A stretch of DNA of 8,977 bases from NCBI GenBank assembly GCA_009786275.1, contig WQTL01000446.1:1-8977 (forward strand). The letters run 5' to 3'. The position numbers and the translations under genes were made by a program. Under the pieces are notes generated by a model. It did no database searches and was not told the DNA's origin. It worked only from the letters and a program-made list of their open reading frames with translations. Below, in pieces: positions 1 through 6,106 of this stretch; positions within the stretch are counted from its first letter, which is position 1, and each line of letters opens with the position of its first letter. The stretch comes from Bacillota bacterium (lineage in GTDB: Bacteria > Bacillota > Clostridia > Oscillospirales > Acutalibacteraceae).

Positions 1-61
1 CGAAGGGGGCTTTCTGTGCTTCATCCGCAACTATCGCACAGAGCAGAGATAGCCCCCTTCG
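1..61. repeat. Inverted repeat / long hairpin
   Basis: An exact 11-base inverted repeat (CGAAGGGGGCT at 1-11, AGCCCCCTTCG at 51-61) encloses a second exact 7-base pair of arms (TCTGTGC at 13-19, GCACAGA at 36-42). Together they can form a long stem with an internal bulge at 43-50. No T-run follows on the plus strand, so it is not a clear terminator for an upstream plus-strand gene. It could be the terminator of a gene outside the window or a dispersed palindromic element. The window edge cuts off its left context. The following stretch (62-110) is very G-rich and holds no gene. Confidence 0.6.
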
Positions 62-120
62 CTCGCGGGGGGGTGGCCGCGGGCCGGGGGGAGCGCCCGA
101 AAACGTTCACAAAATATCCA

Positions 121-149
121 TTGCAGAGAGCCGACAAATATGTTATAAT
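121..149 (+). promoter_or_regulatory. Sigma-A promoter of the S41-like gene
   Basis: TTGCAG (121-126), a 17-base spacer and a perfect TATAAT (144-149). TGT directly before the -10 makes it an extended -10. The expected start of transcription is near 156, about 20 bases before the start codon at 177. This rules out the upstream in-frame ATG at 150, which overlaps the -10 box. Confidence 0.75.
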
Positions 150-176
150 ATGATCTACAAAAAAGGGGGTATTGCA

Positions 177-1487
177 ATGAGCCGGAAAATATCCATCGGG
201 GCGGCGCTTGCGTTGGCGCTGCTGATGGTGGCGGCGTCCATCCCGCTGACGATGCTCTATGCCCAGAGGGAACACAACAAGCTCATCGAGGACCTGCCCA
301 AGCTGGTGGCGGAATTCGGCGCGCTGCAGGAGATACAGAACAAAGTCGGCGACGAGTTCTATAAAAAGCCGGCCAGGGACGCGGTGAACATCGGGATGGT
401 GCGCGGCTACATCGCGGGGCTGCGCGACCCCCAGAGCCGCTACCTGAGCGCGCAGGAATACAAGGCCTATATGCAGCGCCTGGAGGGCAAAACCCCGGAG
501 CTGGGCATCGTGCTGAAATACAGCCCCGAGGTGGTGGGCCTGGTCATCGACCAGGTGAAGGCGGGCTCCACCGCCGCGGTGAGCGGCCTGCTGCCGGGGG
601 ACCACATCACCAAGGCGGAGACCGGCGGGGTGGTGCTGGAATCCATCAAGGCCGAGGTCTCCCCCGACGAGGCCGCGGCGGCCATCAGCAAATTCTATGA
701 GGAGACCGCCGTGACCGCCGACACCGCCTCCGTGGCCGTGACCATCACCTATAAGCGGGGCGGGGCCTACCAGCCGCCGGTGAACGTGATGCTGGGCAGC
801 GACGTGTCCTCGGTTTCCACGGACATGCTGGCCGACTGGGCCGACACCGGGGGGATCCCCGCGAAAACCGTGGGGTACATCAAGATCCACCACTTCTTCA
901 GCAACACGGCCGACCAGCTGGAGGCCGCCGTGAAGGCGCTGAGCGCCCAGAACGCGATGTCGTATATCCTGGACGTGCGCGGCTGCTCGGAGGGCAACCT
1001 GGAATCCGTGTGCAAGGCCATCGACCTGTTCGCCGGGGTGGGGGACCGCGCGGGCGCCATGGTTACGGTGAACTACCGCAACCGCGCGCCCCAGCTCTGG
1101 CCCTCCGACGAGAACAGCATCGTCTCCTTCGCCATCGGCCATATCGCGGTGCTCATCGACGGGAACACCAGCGGCGCGGCGGAGCTGTTCGCCTACGACC
1201 TGCGCGCCTACAACCCCACGAAGGTGTTCCTGGTGGGCACGCCCACCAAGGGGGTAAGAACCGTGCAGGAGCCCTTCCCGCTGCCCGCCGTGGGCGGCGC
1301 GGCGCTGCTTACCGTGGGCGAGCTGACGCCCTACGGCGCGGAGGCCGGCAAGGAATGGGCCGTCGCGCCCAACGAGCCCCTGCCGGAGACCGACAAGCTG
1401 GAGGCCGTGACCTACAGCATTTCCGGGGCGGAGGGGCAGCTGACCGGGGCGGTGGCGATACTGACCAAGCCGAGGGAGAAGAAGTAA
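177..1487 (+). CDS. Membrane-anchored S41/CtpA-like protein with PDZ domain, catalytic residues displaced
   Basis: 436 residues. The start is ATG 177, with AAAAGGGGG just upstream; the ATG at 150 lies in the promoter. An uncleaved signal anchor or signal peptide spans about residues 5-29, so the protein is expected outside the membrane. Residues 35-100 resemble the helical N-domain of C-terminal processing proteases (for example GYIAGLRDPQSRYLS). A PDZ domain lies at about 108-160 (VSGLLPGDHITKAE), and the S41 core at about 230-400 (YIKIHHF, YILDVRG, AVLIDGNTSGAAELF, VFLVGTPTKGVRTVQ). In S41 enzymes the core reads N-x-G-[ST]-A-S*-A-[AS]-E and later F-G-K*-G-T-V-Q. Here Gly333 lies at the serine position, with Ser332 one residue early. 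Val360 lies at the lysine position, with Lys358 two residues early. It is probably a non-catalytic or altered homologue. Family membership is well supported, but loss of activity is inference. It appears monocistronic. Confidence 0.85.
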   Translation: MSRKISIGAALALALLMVAASIPLTMLYAQREHNKLIEDLPKLVAEFGALQEIQNKVGDEFYKKPARDAVNIGMVRGYIAGLRDPQSRYLSAQEYKAYMQRLEGKTPELGIVLKYSPEVVGLVIDQVKAGSTAAVSGLLPGDHITKAETGGVVLESIKAEVSPDEAAAAISKFYEETAVTADTASVAVTITYKRGGAYQPPVNVMLGSDVSSVSTDMLADWADTGGIPAKTVGYIKIHHFFSNTADQLEAAVKALSAQNAMSYILDVRGCSEGNLESVCKAIDLFAGVGDRAGAMVTVNYRNRAPQLWPSDENSIVSFAIGHIAVLIDGNTSGAAELFAYDLRAYNPTKVFLVGTPTKGVRTVQEPFPLPAVGGAALLTVGELTPYGAEAGKEWAVAPNEPLPETDKLEAVTYSISGAEGQLTGAVAILTKPREKK

Positions 1488-1509
1488 ACGCCGAATGCTG
1501 AATGAATAG

Positions 1510-1553
1510 ACCGCCGGTCAGTGGGTGGCGGGCGGTTTTTTTGTGTTTTTTTA
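1510..1553 (+). terminator. Rho-independent terminator after the S41-like gene
   Basis: ACCGCC (1510-1515) pairs with GGCGGT (1531-1536) around a G/T-rich loop. It is followed by an almost unbroken T-run to 1553. It begins 22 bases after the stop codon at 1485-1487. Confidence 0.8.
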
Positions 1554-1777
1554 TGCTCCCCCCTGTCGCTGCGGCGGCATCCCCCCTCGCGAGCGAGGAG
1601 GGCGAGGGTTGGCACGCCGCCCGCAACATGGCCATCACTACAATTGTCTAAAAGAGCATTTCCTTTACCGCGCGCGCCGGGGTGTTTTTTATGTTCGCTA
1701 TACACCGGCTGTGGTATGGTTGTCAAGGGGATTTCGATTATTAAGCGCGGGGCGTCAAATTTTTTCACGGAAAACCC
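1554..1777. other. Intergenic stretch with a small GC hairpin, no gene seen
   Basis: The gap between the S41-like gene and hom is 355 bases in all (1488-1842). Apart from the terminator before this stretch and the promoter after it, it holds a short GC palindrome (CCTCGC at 1585-1590, GCGAGG at 1593-1598) in C- and G-rich sequence, possibly the remnant of a dispersed repeat. Open frames of about 95 codons at 1521-1815 lack a good ribosome site and recognisable protein features, and run through the terminator. I consider them non-coding. From about 1640 the sequence becomes AT-richer toward the hom promoter. Confidence 0.5.
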
Positions 1778-1806
1778 TTTTCAAGCCGCGCGGATTATGC
1801 TATAAT
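1778..1806 (+). promoter_or_regulatory. Sigma-A promoter of the hom operon
   Basis: TTTTCA (1778-1783), a 17-base spacer and TATAAT (1801-1806). TGC immediately before the -10 is an extended -10 element. The expected transcript start is near 1813, giving a leader of about 30 bases. That leaves no room for a riboswitch or attenuator on this transcript. Confidence 0.75.
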
Positions 1807-1842
1807 AAAATATAACGCGACGATTTGAGAGGATGCCGGCAT

Positions 1843-3078
1843 ATGGATCTTGCGATATTGGGCTACGGCGTGGTGGGCTCGGGGACGGCGCGGCTGCTGG
1901 AAAAGAACCGCGCGCGCATCGCTGAGCGGGCCATGCAGGCATCGCTGCGGCTGAAATATATCCTGGATATCCGGGAGTTCCCCGGCGACCCCTTCGAAGC
2001 GCTGGTCGTCCGTGACATCGGCGCCATCCTGGGCGACCCGGACGTGGCCGTCGTGGCCGAGACCATCGGCGGGCTGCACCCGGCCTTCGAGTACGCGCTG
2101 GCCTGCCTGCGGGCGGGCAAGAGCGTTGTCAGCTCCAACAAGGAGCTGGTGGCCGTGAAGGGCTATGAGCTGCTGCAGGCCGCCAAGGAGAACAACGCGA
2201 ATTTCCTCTTCGAGGCCAGCGTGGGCGGGGGCATCCCTGTCATCCGCCCGCTTTCGCAGTGCCTGGCCGCCAACGAGATCAGCGAGGTGGCGGGCATCCT
2301 CAACGGCACGACGAATTTCATCCTCACGCGCATGATAGAGGACGCTATGCCCTTTGACCGGGCGCTGCGCATGGCCCAGGAGAGGGGCTACGCCGAGCGC
2401 GACCCCGGCGCCGACGTGGAGGGCCACGACGCCTGCCGGAAGCTGTGCATTTTAGCGGCGCTCGCCTTCGGGCGGCATGTGTACCCCGAACAGGTGCGCA
2501 CCGAGGGCATCGCGGGGCTCACCCCGGAGGACGCCGCCTATGCCGACAAGCTGGGCTGCAATATCAAGCTGCTGGGGCGCGGCAAACGCCTGCCCGACGG
2601 GCGTATCACCGCGGCGGTGGGGCCCATGCTCGTTCCGCGTGCGAAAAGCCTGCTGGCCTGCGTCAGCGACGTCTACAACGCCATCCTCATCCGGGGGGAC
2701 GCCGTGGACGACGTCGTGTTCTATGGGAAGGGCGCGGGGCAGTTCCCCACGGCCAGCGCCGTGGTGGCGGATATCATCGACTGCGCCAGGCATATGGATA
2801 AGCGGCGCTTCTTCGAGTGGGAGCAGGGCGGGCCGGAGTTCGTCGCCCCGGCGGAGGAGGACGTCGTGAAGCTTTACGTGCGTGCGGACTGCGAGGACAG
2901 TTTGGCCGCGCAGAAAGCGATATTGCGGGCCTTCCCCGGCGCGGCGTTTTTGGAGACGCAGGGCGCGGGGGAGATCGCCTTCGTGACCATGCCCACGCGG
3001 GACGGCGGGGCGAGGGAGGCGCTCGGGCATATGCCGGGGATAGAGGCAAGGATGATCATGCGGGTGGCGGAATTTTAG
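1843..3078 (+). CDS. hom: Homoserine dehydrogenase
   Basis: 411 residues. It reduces aspartate semialdehyde to homoserine with NAD(P)H, the step leading to threonine and methionine. The start is ATG 1843 with GAGAGG at 1827-1832, ten bases upstream. An N-terminal Rossmann fold has the glycine motif GYGVVGSG at residues 7-14. VVSSNKELVA is the conserved lysine region of the nucleotide site. EASVGGGIPVI and NGTTNF (154-159) form the catalytic domain. The family signature DVEGHDACRK (191-200) is intact, including the substrate-binding Asp196 and Lys200. A C-terminal ACT-like regulatory domain (about 341-411) suggests feedback control, presumably by threonine. Length is close to the usual 400-440. 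It is the first gene of an apparent operon, with 17 bases to the MreB-like gene and no terminator between. All key motifs are present, so an active enzyme is expected. Confidence 0.95.
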   Translation: MDLAILGYGVVGSGTARLLEKNRARIAERAMQASLRLKYILDIREFPGDPFEALVVRDIGAILGDPDVAVVAETIGGLHPAFEYALACLRAGKSVVSSNKELVAVKGYELLQAAKENNANFLFEASVGGGIPVIRPLSQCLAANEISEVAGILNGTTNFILTRMIEDAMPFDRALRMAQERGYAERDPGADVEGHDACRKLCILAALAFGRHVYPEQVRTEGIAGLTPEDAAYADKLGCNIKLLGRGKRLPDGRITAAVGPMLVPRAKSLLACVSDVYNAILIRGDAVDDVVFYGKGAGQFPTASAVVADIIDCARHMDKRRFFEWEQGGPEFVAPAEEDVVKLYVRADCEDSLAAQKAILRAFPGAAFLETQGAGEIAFVTMPTRDGGAREALGHMPGIEARMIMRVAEF

Positions 3079-3095
3079 GCAGGGAGGGTGTGTTT

Positions 3096-3992
3096 ATGCG
3101 CGCGGTGAAGCAGTTCGCGGTGGATATGGGCACGGCAAACGCCGCTATCTACGCGAAGGGCGCGGGCGTTGTGCTGCGGGAGCCCTCCGTGGCGGCGGCC
3201 GGCTCCGCAGAGCCGGTGCGGCCCATACGATACGGGGTGATCGCCGATTTCAACTATGCCACGGATATGCTGGGGTTGTTTTTGCGGCAGGCGGGCATGC
3301 GCGGCGGCGCTATGCGGGGCAACGAGGCTCTGTTCACCGTGCCCTGCGGCGCGACGGAGGTGGAGCGCCGCGCGGTTTTCGGCGCGGCGTTGGGCGCGGG
3401 CGTGAAAAGCGTCCACACCATAGCGCAGCCCATGGCCGCCGCGGTGGGCGCGGGCCTGGCTGTCGGCGAGGACACGGGCTGCATGGTTGCGGTTATCGGC
3501 GCGGGCGTCAGCGAGGCCGCGGTGATCAGCCGGGGGGATATCGTCGTCTCGCGCAGCGTATACACGGCGGGCAACGACCTGGACGAGGCGATCATCAGGC
3601 ACATCAAGAAAAAACACGGCCTGCGGATCGATAAACCCACGGCGGAGGACATAAAAATCCAGATAGGCTCGGCGTCCCCCTGCCGGGACGAGGCCGAAAT
3701 GAGCATACAGGGCATCACCATTACGGCGGAGGAAATTCGCGGGGCCCTGTCGGCGCCGCTGGACCGGATTGTTCAGGCCATGGAAGCCGTGCTGGACGAA
3801 GCGCCGCGCGAATACAGGGCGGATATCGCCCGCACGGGCATCACCCTGACCGGCGGCGGCGCGCTGCTGCCCGGGCTGGCCGAGCTGGCCGCGCAAGAGA
3901 CTGGCATTCCGGCGCATGTGGCGAAGGACGCGGCGGACTGCGTGATCAACGGCGCGGGCAAATGCCTGGAGGCCTTGAAGAACTACAAGTGA
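3096..3992 (+). CDS. Short, divergent MreB/actin-like protein
   Basis: 298 residues against roughly 330-345 for MreB. The start is ATG 3096 with AGGGAGG at 3081-3087. Clear MreB features are phosphate-1 loop DMGTAN (10-15), REPSVAA, YGVIADF, TEVERRAV, PMAAAVGAG (112-120), TAEDIKIQIGSA and the adenosine loop LTGGGALLPGL (251-261). Several key positions differ. The phosphate-2 loop usually reads DIGGGTTE but here is VIGAGVSE (133-140), so the Mg-coordinating aspartate is Val133. The catalytic glutamate before PMAAA is Gln111, as in actin. About 30 residues of the subdomain IB region (normally VG-x-EAK-x-M-x-GRTP) are absent after residue 38. A shorter loop is also missing near residues 203-210, which corresponds to IIB. 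It probably binds nucleotide poorly or not at all. It may be a regulatory or structural paralogue of MreB rather than the cell-shape MreB. No mreC or mreD lies nearby. Confidence 0.85.
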   Translation: MRAVKQFAVDMGTANAAIYAKGAGVVLREPSVAAAGSAEPVRPIRYGVIADFNYATDMLGLFLRQAGMRGGAMRGNEALFTVPCGATEVERRAVFGAALGAGVKSVHTIAQPMAAAVGAGLAVGEDTGCMVAVIGAGVSEAAVISRGDIVVSRSVYTAGNDLDEAIIRHIKKKHGLRIDKPTAEDIKIQIGSASPCRDEAEMSIQGITITAEEIRGALSAPLDRIVQAMEAVLDEAPREYRADIARTGITLTGGGALLPGLAELAAQETGIPAHVAKDAADCVINGAGKCLEALKNYK

Positions 3993-4018
3993 CCATAAAT
4001 CTAATAAGGAGGCCAATC

Positions 4019-4432
4019 ATGAACTGTCAAAGATGCGGCGCGCAGAACGAGGAGGGCTCGCAATTCTGCAAAACCTGCGGGATAGCGCTGGGGGCTGCGC
4101 CCTACCCCCCCAACTACGCGCCCGTGTATTACGCCTATCCGCAGCCGCCGGCGAAACAGACCAACAGCCTGGCCCTCATCGGGCTCCTCCTGGCGGTCTT
4201 CGTGCCGTTTGCCGGCCTTGTCGTGAGCGTCATCGCCCGAAAGCAGTGTATCGAGCGGGGCGAGGACGGGGAGAGGCTCGCCAAAGCGGGCATCATCGTC
4301 GGGGCGATCTACAGCGGCGTGGCCTTTTTGGCCATCCTGGCGGCGGTGCTGATCCCGCTCCTGATCGTTTCGCCTTTGTTTAACGAGGCGGGAGTGTTCG
4401 GGCCGATGGCGATGATGGTGATGATGGGATGA
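4019..4432 (+). CDS. Zinc-ribbon, two-helix membrane protein (DUF4190-like)
   Basis: 137 residues. The start is ATG 4019 with a perfect AAGGAGG at 4006-4012; it lies 26 bases after the MreB-like gene and is probably on the same transcript. The N-terminal zinc ribbon has CQRC (Cys3, Cys6) and CKTC (Cys17, Cys20). A Pro/Tyr-rich linker follows (about 27-47), then two hydrophobic segments (about 50-73 and 88-118) with a charged loop between (RKQCIERGEDGERLAKAG). This layout is common in Gram-positive proteins of unknown function whose membrane part resembles DUF4190. The C-terminus is unusually methionine-rich (MAMMVMMG), encoded by a run of GATG repeats at about 4405-4431. The function is unknown. 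A sensor or scaffold role at the membrane is only a guess. Confidence 0.85.
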   Translation: MNCQRCGAQNEEGSQFCKTCGIALGAAPYPPNYAPVYYAYPQPPAKQTNSLALIGLLLAVFVPFAGLVVSVIARKQCIERGEDGERLAKAGIIVGAIYSGVAFLAILAAVLIPLLIVSPLFNEAGVFGPMAMMVMMG

Positions 4433-4442
4433 CAGAGAAAAG

Positions 4443-4464
4443 GCGGAGCGCTCAGCCGCTCCGC
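4443..4464. terminator. Perfect 8-bp hairpin after the hom operon
   Basis: GCGGAGCG (4443-4450) pairs exactly with CGCTCCGC (4457-4464) around a 6-base loop, 10 bases past the stop codon. There is no T-run on the plus strand. On the minus strand the stem is followed by CTTTTCTC. It may be a weak or bidirectional terminator, or simply part of the repeat-rich region that begins at 4470. Confidence 0.45.
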
Positions 4465-4469
4465 GGAAC

Positions 4470-4626
4470 CCTTCCTCAGTCAGCCCGAGGCTGACAGCTC
4501 CTCCCCCGGGGAGGAGCCTGGGGGATTGCGCAAAAGCGACTGCCCGTACCCAAAACCTGTTTGAGCCTAATCCCCCAGGCTTCCTCCCGTGGAGGAAGCT
4601 CCCCGCCTCGGGCGGGGTGATGAAGG
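4470..4626. repeat. Two inverted copies of a 58-base structured repeat (MITE/REP-like)
   Basis: The left copy is 4470-4527 and the right copy, in reverse orientation, is 4569-4626, with a 41-base spacer between. Aligned without gaps they agree at 44 of 58 positions. Each copy folds into two hairpins (left 4479-4495 and 4497-4517; right 4601-4617 and 4579-4599) followed by a conserved CTGGGGGATT end. Of the 14 differences, 12 form six compensated base pairs in the stems. The other two lie in a loop and an unpaired position. This indicates selection on folding or mobilisation as a folded form. No transposase is nearby. The element could be a MITE, a REP/BIME-like unit or a structured RNA. Confidence 0.75.
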
Positions 4627-4670
4627 CATCGCGGAGCGACGTATCCTCGTGCGATTCGCACAGCCTGCAG

Positions 4671-4692
4671 GGGCGGCTGCCCACAGCCGCCC
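4671..4692. repeat. 9-bp GC hairpin in the lysC upstream region
   Basis: GGGCGGCTG (4671-4679) pairs exactly with CAGCCGCCC (4684-4692) around a 4-base loop, and a TATAAA follows at 4699-4704. It may be a further dispersed repeat, part of the lysC leader or the tail of the neighbouring palindromic element. A smaller stem (GTGCG 4649-4653 with CGCAC 4657-4661) lies just before it. I see no convincing -35 for the TATAAA. Confidence 0.45.
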
Positions 4693-4725
4693 GCACCATA
4701 TAAAAACACCTCAAAGGAGGCCTTA

Positions 4726-4776
4726 ATGTTTCACCACCCCCCGTCGACCGCCGGGCCCACCTCACCCGGCGCCTAA
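4726..4776 (+). CDS. Possible 16-residue leader peptide upstream of lysC
   Basis: AAAGGAGG (4713-4720) lies five bases before ATG 4726. The frame encodes MFHHPPSTAGPTSPGA and stops at TAA 4774-4776, 30 bases before the lysC start. A 7-bp GC stem (CGCCGGG 4749-4755, CCCGGCG 4765-4771) overlaps its second half. An SD-preceded short ORF with an overlapping hairpin just before a biosynthetic gene resembles a translation-sensing leader. However, it has only two threonine codons and no lysine codon, and no T-run follows the stem. Four prolines, including a Pro-Pro pair, could slow a ribosome. It may be fortuitous. Confidence 0.35.
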   Translation: MFHHPPSTAGPTSPGA

Positions 4777-4806
4777 CTTAAATTTCAATTGGAGGTAATA
4801 CATAAC

Positions 4807-6015
4807 ATGTCTTTAATCGTGCAAAAATACGGCGGCACGTCCGTGGCCGACGCGGCGTGCCTGCGCAATGTGGCGCGCATCATCGCGAACACATACCAGG
4901 CGGGCAACGACGTCGTCGTGGTGGTCTCCGCCCAGGGCGACACCACCGACGACCTCATCGCCAAGGCGAAGGAGCTCACGCAAAGCCCGCAAAAGCGCGA
5001 GCTCGACGTGCTGCTTTCCGCCGGCGAGACGATGTCCTCCTCCCTGCTGGCCATGGCAGTGCAGGCGCTGGGATGCCCGGCGGTGTCTTTGCAGGGATGG
5101 CAGGCGGGGTTCCAGACCAGCTCGGCCTACGGCTACGCGCGCATCAAAACGATACAGACCGAGCGCCTGAAGGTGGAGCTGGGCCGCAGGAACGTCGTGA
5201 TCGTGGCGGGCTTCCAGGGCATCTGCAAATACGACGACGTGACGACCTTCGGCAGGGGCGGCAGCGACACGACGGCGGTGGCACTCGCCGCCGCGCTGCA
5301 CGCGGAACGCTGCCAGTTCTACAAGGACGTGGAGGGCGTCTACACCTGCGACCCGCGGAAAGTCAGCGGCGCGCGTAAGCTCAGCGAGATCACCTACGAC
5401 GAGATGCTGGAGCTGGCGACCCTGGGCGCGCAGGTGCTCAACAACAGGGCCGTGGAGATGGCCAAGAAATACAACGTGGAGCTGGAGGTGCTCTCGAGCT
5501 GCACCCAAAATCCCGGAACGATCGTCAAGGAGGTTACTACCATGGAAAAAATGCTCGTGCGCGGGGTGACGAAAGACACCGACACCGCCCGCCTGTCCGT
5601 CATCGGCGTGAGGGACATCCCAGGCGTGGCCTTCAAAATCTTCAGCAAGCTGGCCGCGAAGAACATCAACGTGGACATCATTTTGCAGTCCGTGGGCCGC
5701 GGCAACACCAAGGACATCTCCTTCACCGTCAGCCGCGCCAACGCGGAGCAGGCGGTGGGGATCCTGAAGGCCATGGACCTGCTTGCCGGCCTGCCCATCG
5801 CCTGCGATACGGACGTGGCGAAAATCTCCGTGGTGGGCGCGGGCATGGAGACCCACCCCGGCACGGCATCGAAGATGTTCGAGGCGCTCTACGGCGCGGA
5901 CATCAACATCCAGATGATCTCCACCAGCGAGATCAAGATCTCCGTGCTGATCGAGCAGGCCCAGGCGGACAGGGCCGTGGCGGCGGTACACAGGGCGTTT
6001 TTCCCGGAGGAGTAG
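4807..6015 (+). CDS. lysC: Aspartate kinase (aspartokinase) with two ACT domains
   Basis: 402 residues. It phosphorylates aspartate, the first step toward lysine, threonine and methionine. The start is ATG 4807 with GGAGGT at 4791-4796. The kinase domain (about 1-240) carries KYGGTS (7-12), SAGETMSS (71-78), FGRGGSDTTA (148-157) and DVEGVYTCDPR (174-184), all hallmarks of an active aspartokinase. Two ACT regulatory domains follow (about 262-335 and 340-402), with GVAFKIFSKLA and the STSEIKISVLI strand. Length and order match Bacillus-type LysC (about 408 residues). A perfect internal ribosome site lies between the two parts. No lysine-riboswitch features were recognised upstream, and no terminator is visible after the gene, so read-through toward 6111 is likely. 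The preceding 374-base gap holds only repeats and a possible leader ORF. Confidence 0.96.
   Translation: MSLIVQKYGGTSVADAACLRNVARIIANTYQAGNDVVVVVSAQGDTTDDLIAKAKELTQSPQKRELDVLLSAGETMSSSLLAMAVQALGCPAVSLQGWQAGFQTSSAYGYARIKTIQTERLKVELGRRNVVIVAGFQGICKYDDVTTFGRGGSDTTAVALAAALHAERCQFYKDVEGVYTCDPRKVSGARKLSEITYDEMLELATLGAQVLNNRAVEMAKKYNVELEVLSSCTQNPGTIVKEVTTMEKMLVRGVTKDTDTARLSVIGVRDIPGVAFKIFSKLAAKNINVDIILQSVGRGNTKDISFTVSRANAEQAVGILKAMDLLAGLPIACDTDVAKISVVGAGMETHPGTASKMFEALYGADINIQMISTSEIKISVLIEQAQADRAVAAVHRAFFPEE
5528..5544 (+). promoter_or_regulatory. Internal ribosome site and start for a LysC beta subunit
   Basis: AGGAGG (5528-5533) is followed by an 8-base spacer and ATG 5542, in frame with lysC at Met246. 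The product would be the last 157 residues, exactly the two ACT domains. Bacillus and Corynebacterium lysC are known to make an alpha2-beta2 enzyme from such an in-frame internal start. Here the sequence shows both the consensus site and the correct domain boundary. Confidence 0.8.
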
Positions 6016-6039
6016 TTCCGGAAATCGGCAAATAAGTCT

Positions 6040-6106
6040 TCATTCCCTATTGCTTTATCTGAACAGGTGTGCTAAAATGGCTTCAAGAAAAAGCAATAGG
6101 GGATGA
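6040..6106. promoter_or_regulatory. 21-position dyad over the avcD promoter and ribosome site
   Basis: The left arm 6040-6060 and right arm 6086-6106 pair at 19 of 21 positions, plus one G-T wobble, including 12 consecutive exact pairs (CCCTATTGCTTT 6045-6056 with AAAGCAATAGGG 6090-6101). The loop is 25 bases. The left arm carries the -35, the loop carries the -10, and the right arm carries the Shine-Dalgarno sequence of avcD. It may be an operator at the DNA level, or in read-through RNA a hairpin that hides the ribosome site. Confidence 0.7.
6050..6078 (+). promoter_or_regulatory. Promoter of avcD
   Basis: TTGCTT (6050-6055), a 17-base spacer and TAAAAT (6073-6078), with TGC immediately before the -10. 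The expected transcript start is about 6085, so the RNA would begin at the right arm of the surrounding dyad. Confidence 0.65.

Noticed and set aside
21..1142. Long minus-strand open frame (373 codons) antisense to the S41-like gene
   Set aside because: Its product is a low-complexity His/Gly/Arg/Val-rich sequence typical of antisense reading of a high-GC gene. The plus strand has clear domains and start signals.
1521..1815. Two overlapping plus-strand frames between the S41-like gene and hom
   Set aside because: They begin inside the terminator hairpin, lack ribosome sites and cover the hom promoter.
4470..4626. CRISPR-like repeat structure
   Set aside because: There are only two copies, in opposite orientation with one spacer, and they vary in the stems. 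This is a palindromic repeat pair, not an array.
4001..4765. Minus-strand frame of 254 codons across the repeat region
   Set aside because: It runs through the palindromic repeats and antisense to the zinc-ribbon gene. It has no family resemblance and no good ribosome site.
4433..4806. Lysine riboswitch or T-box upstream of lysC
   Set aside because: No recognisable lysine-riboswitch core or T-box motif was seen. The region is occupied by palindromic repeats and a possible short ORF.
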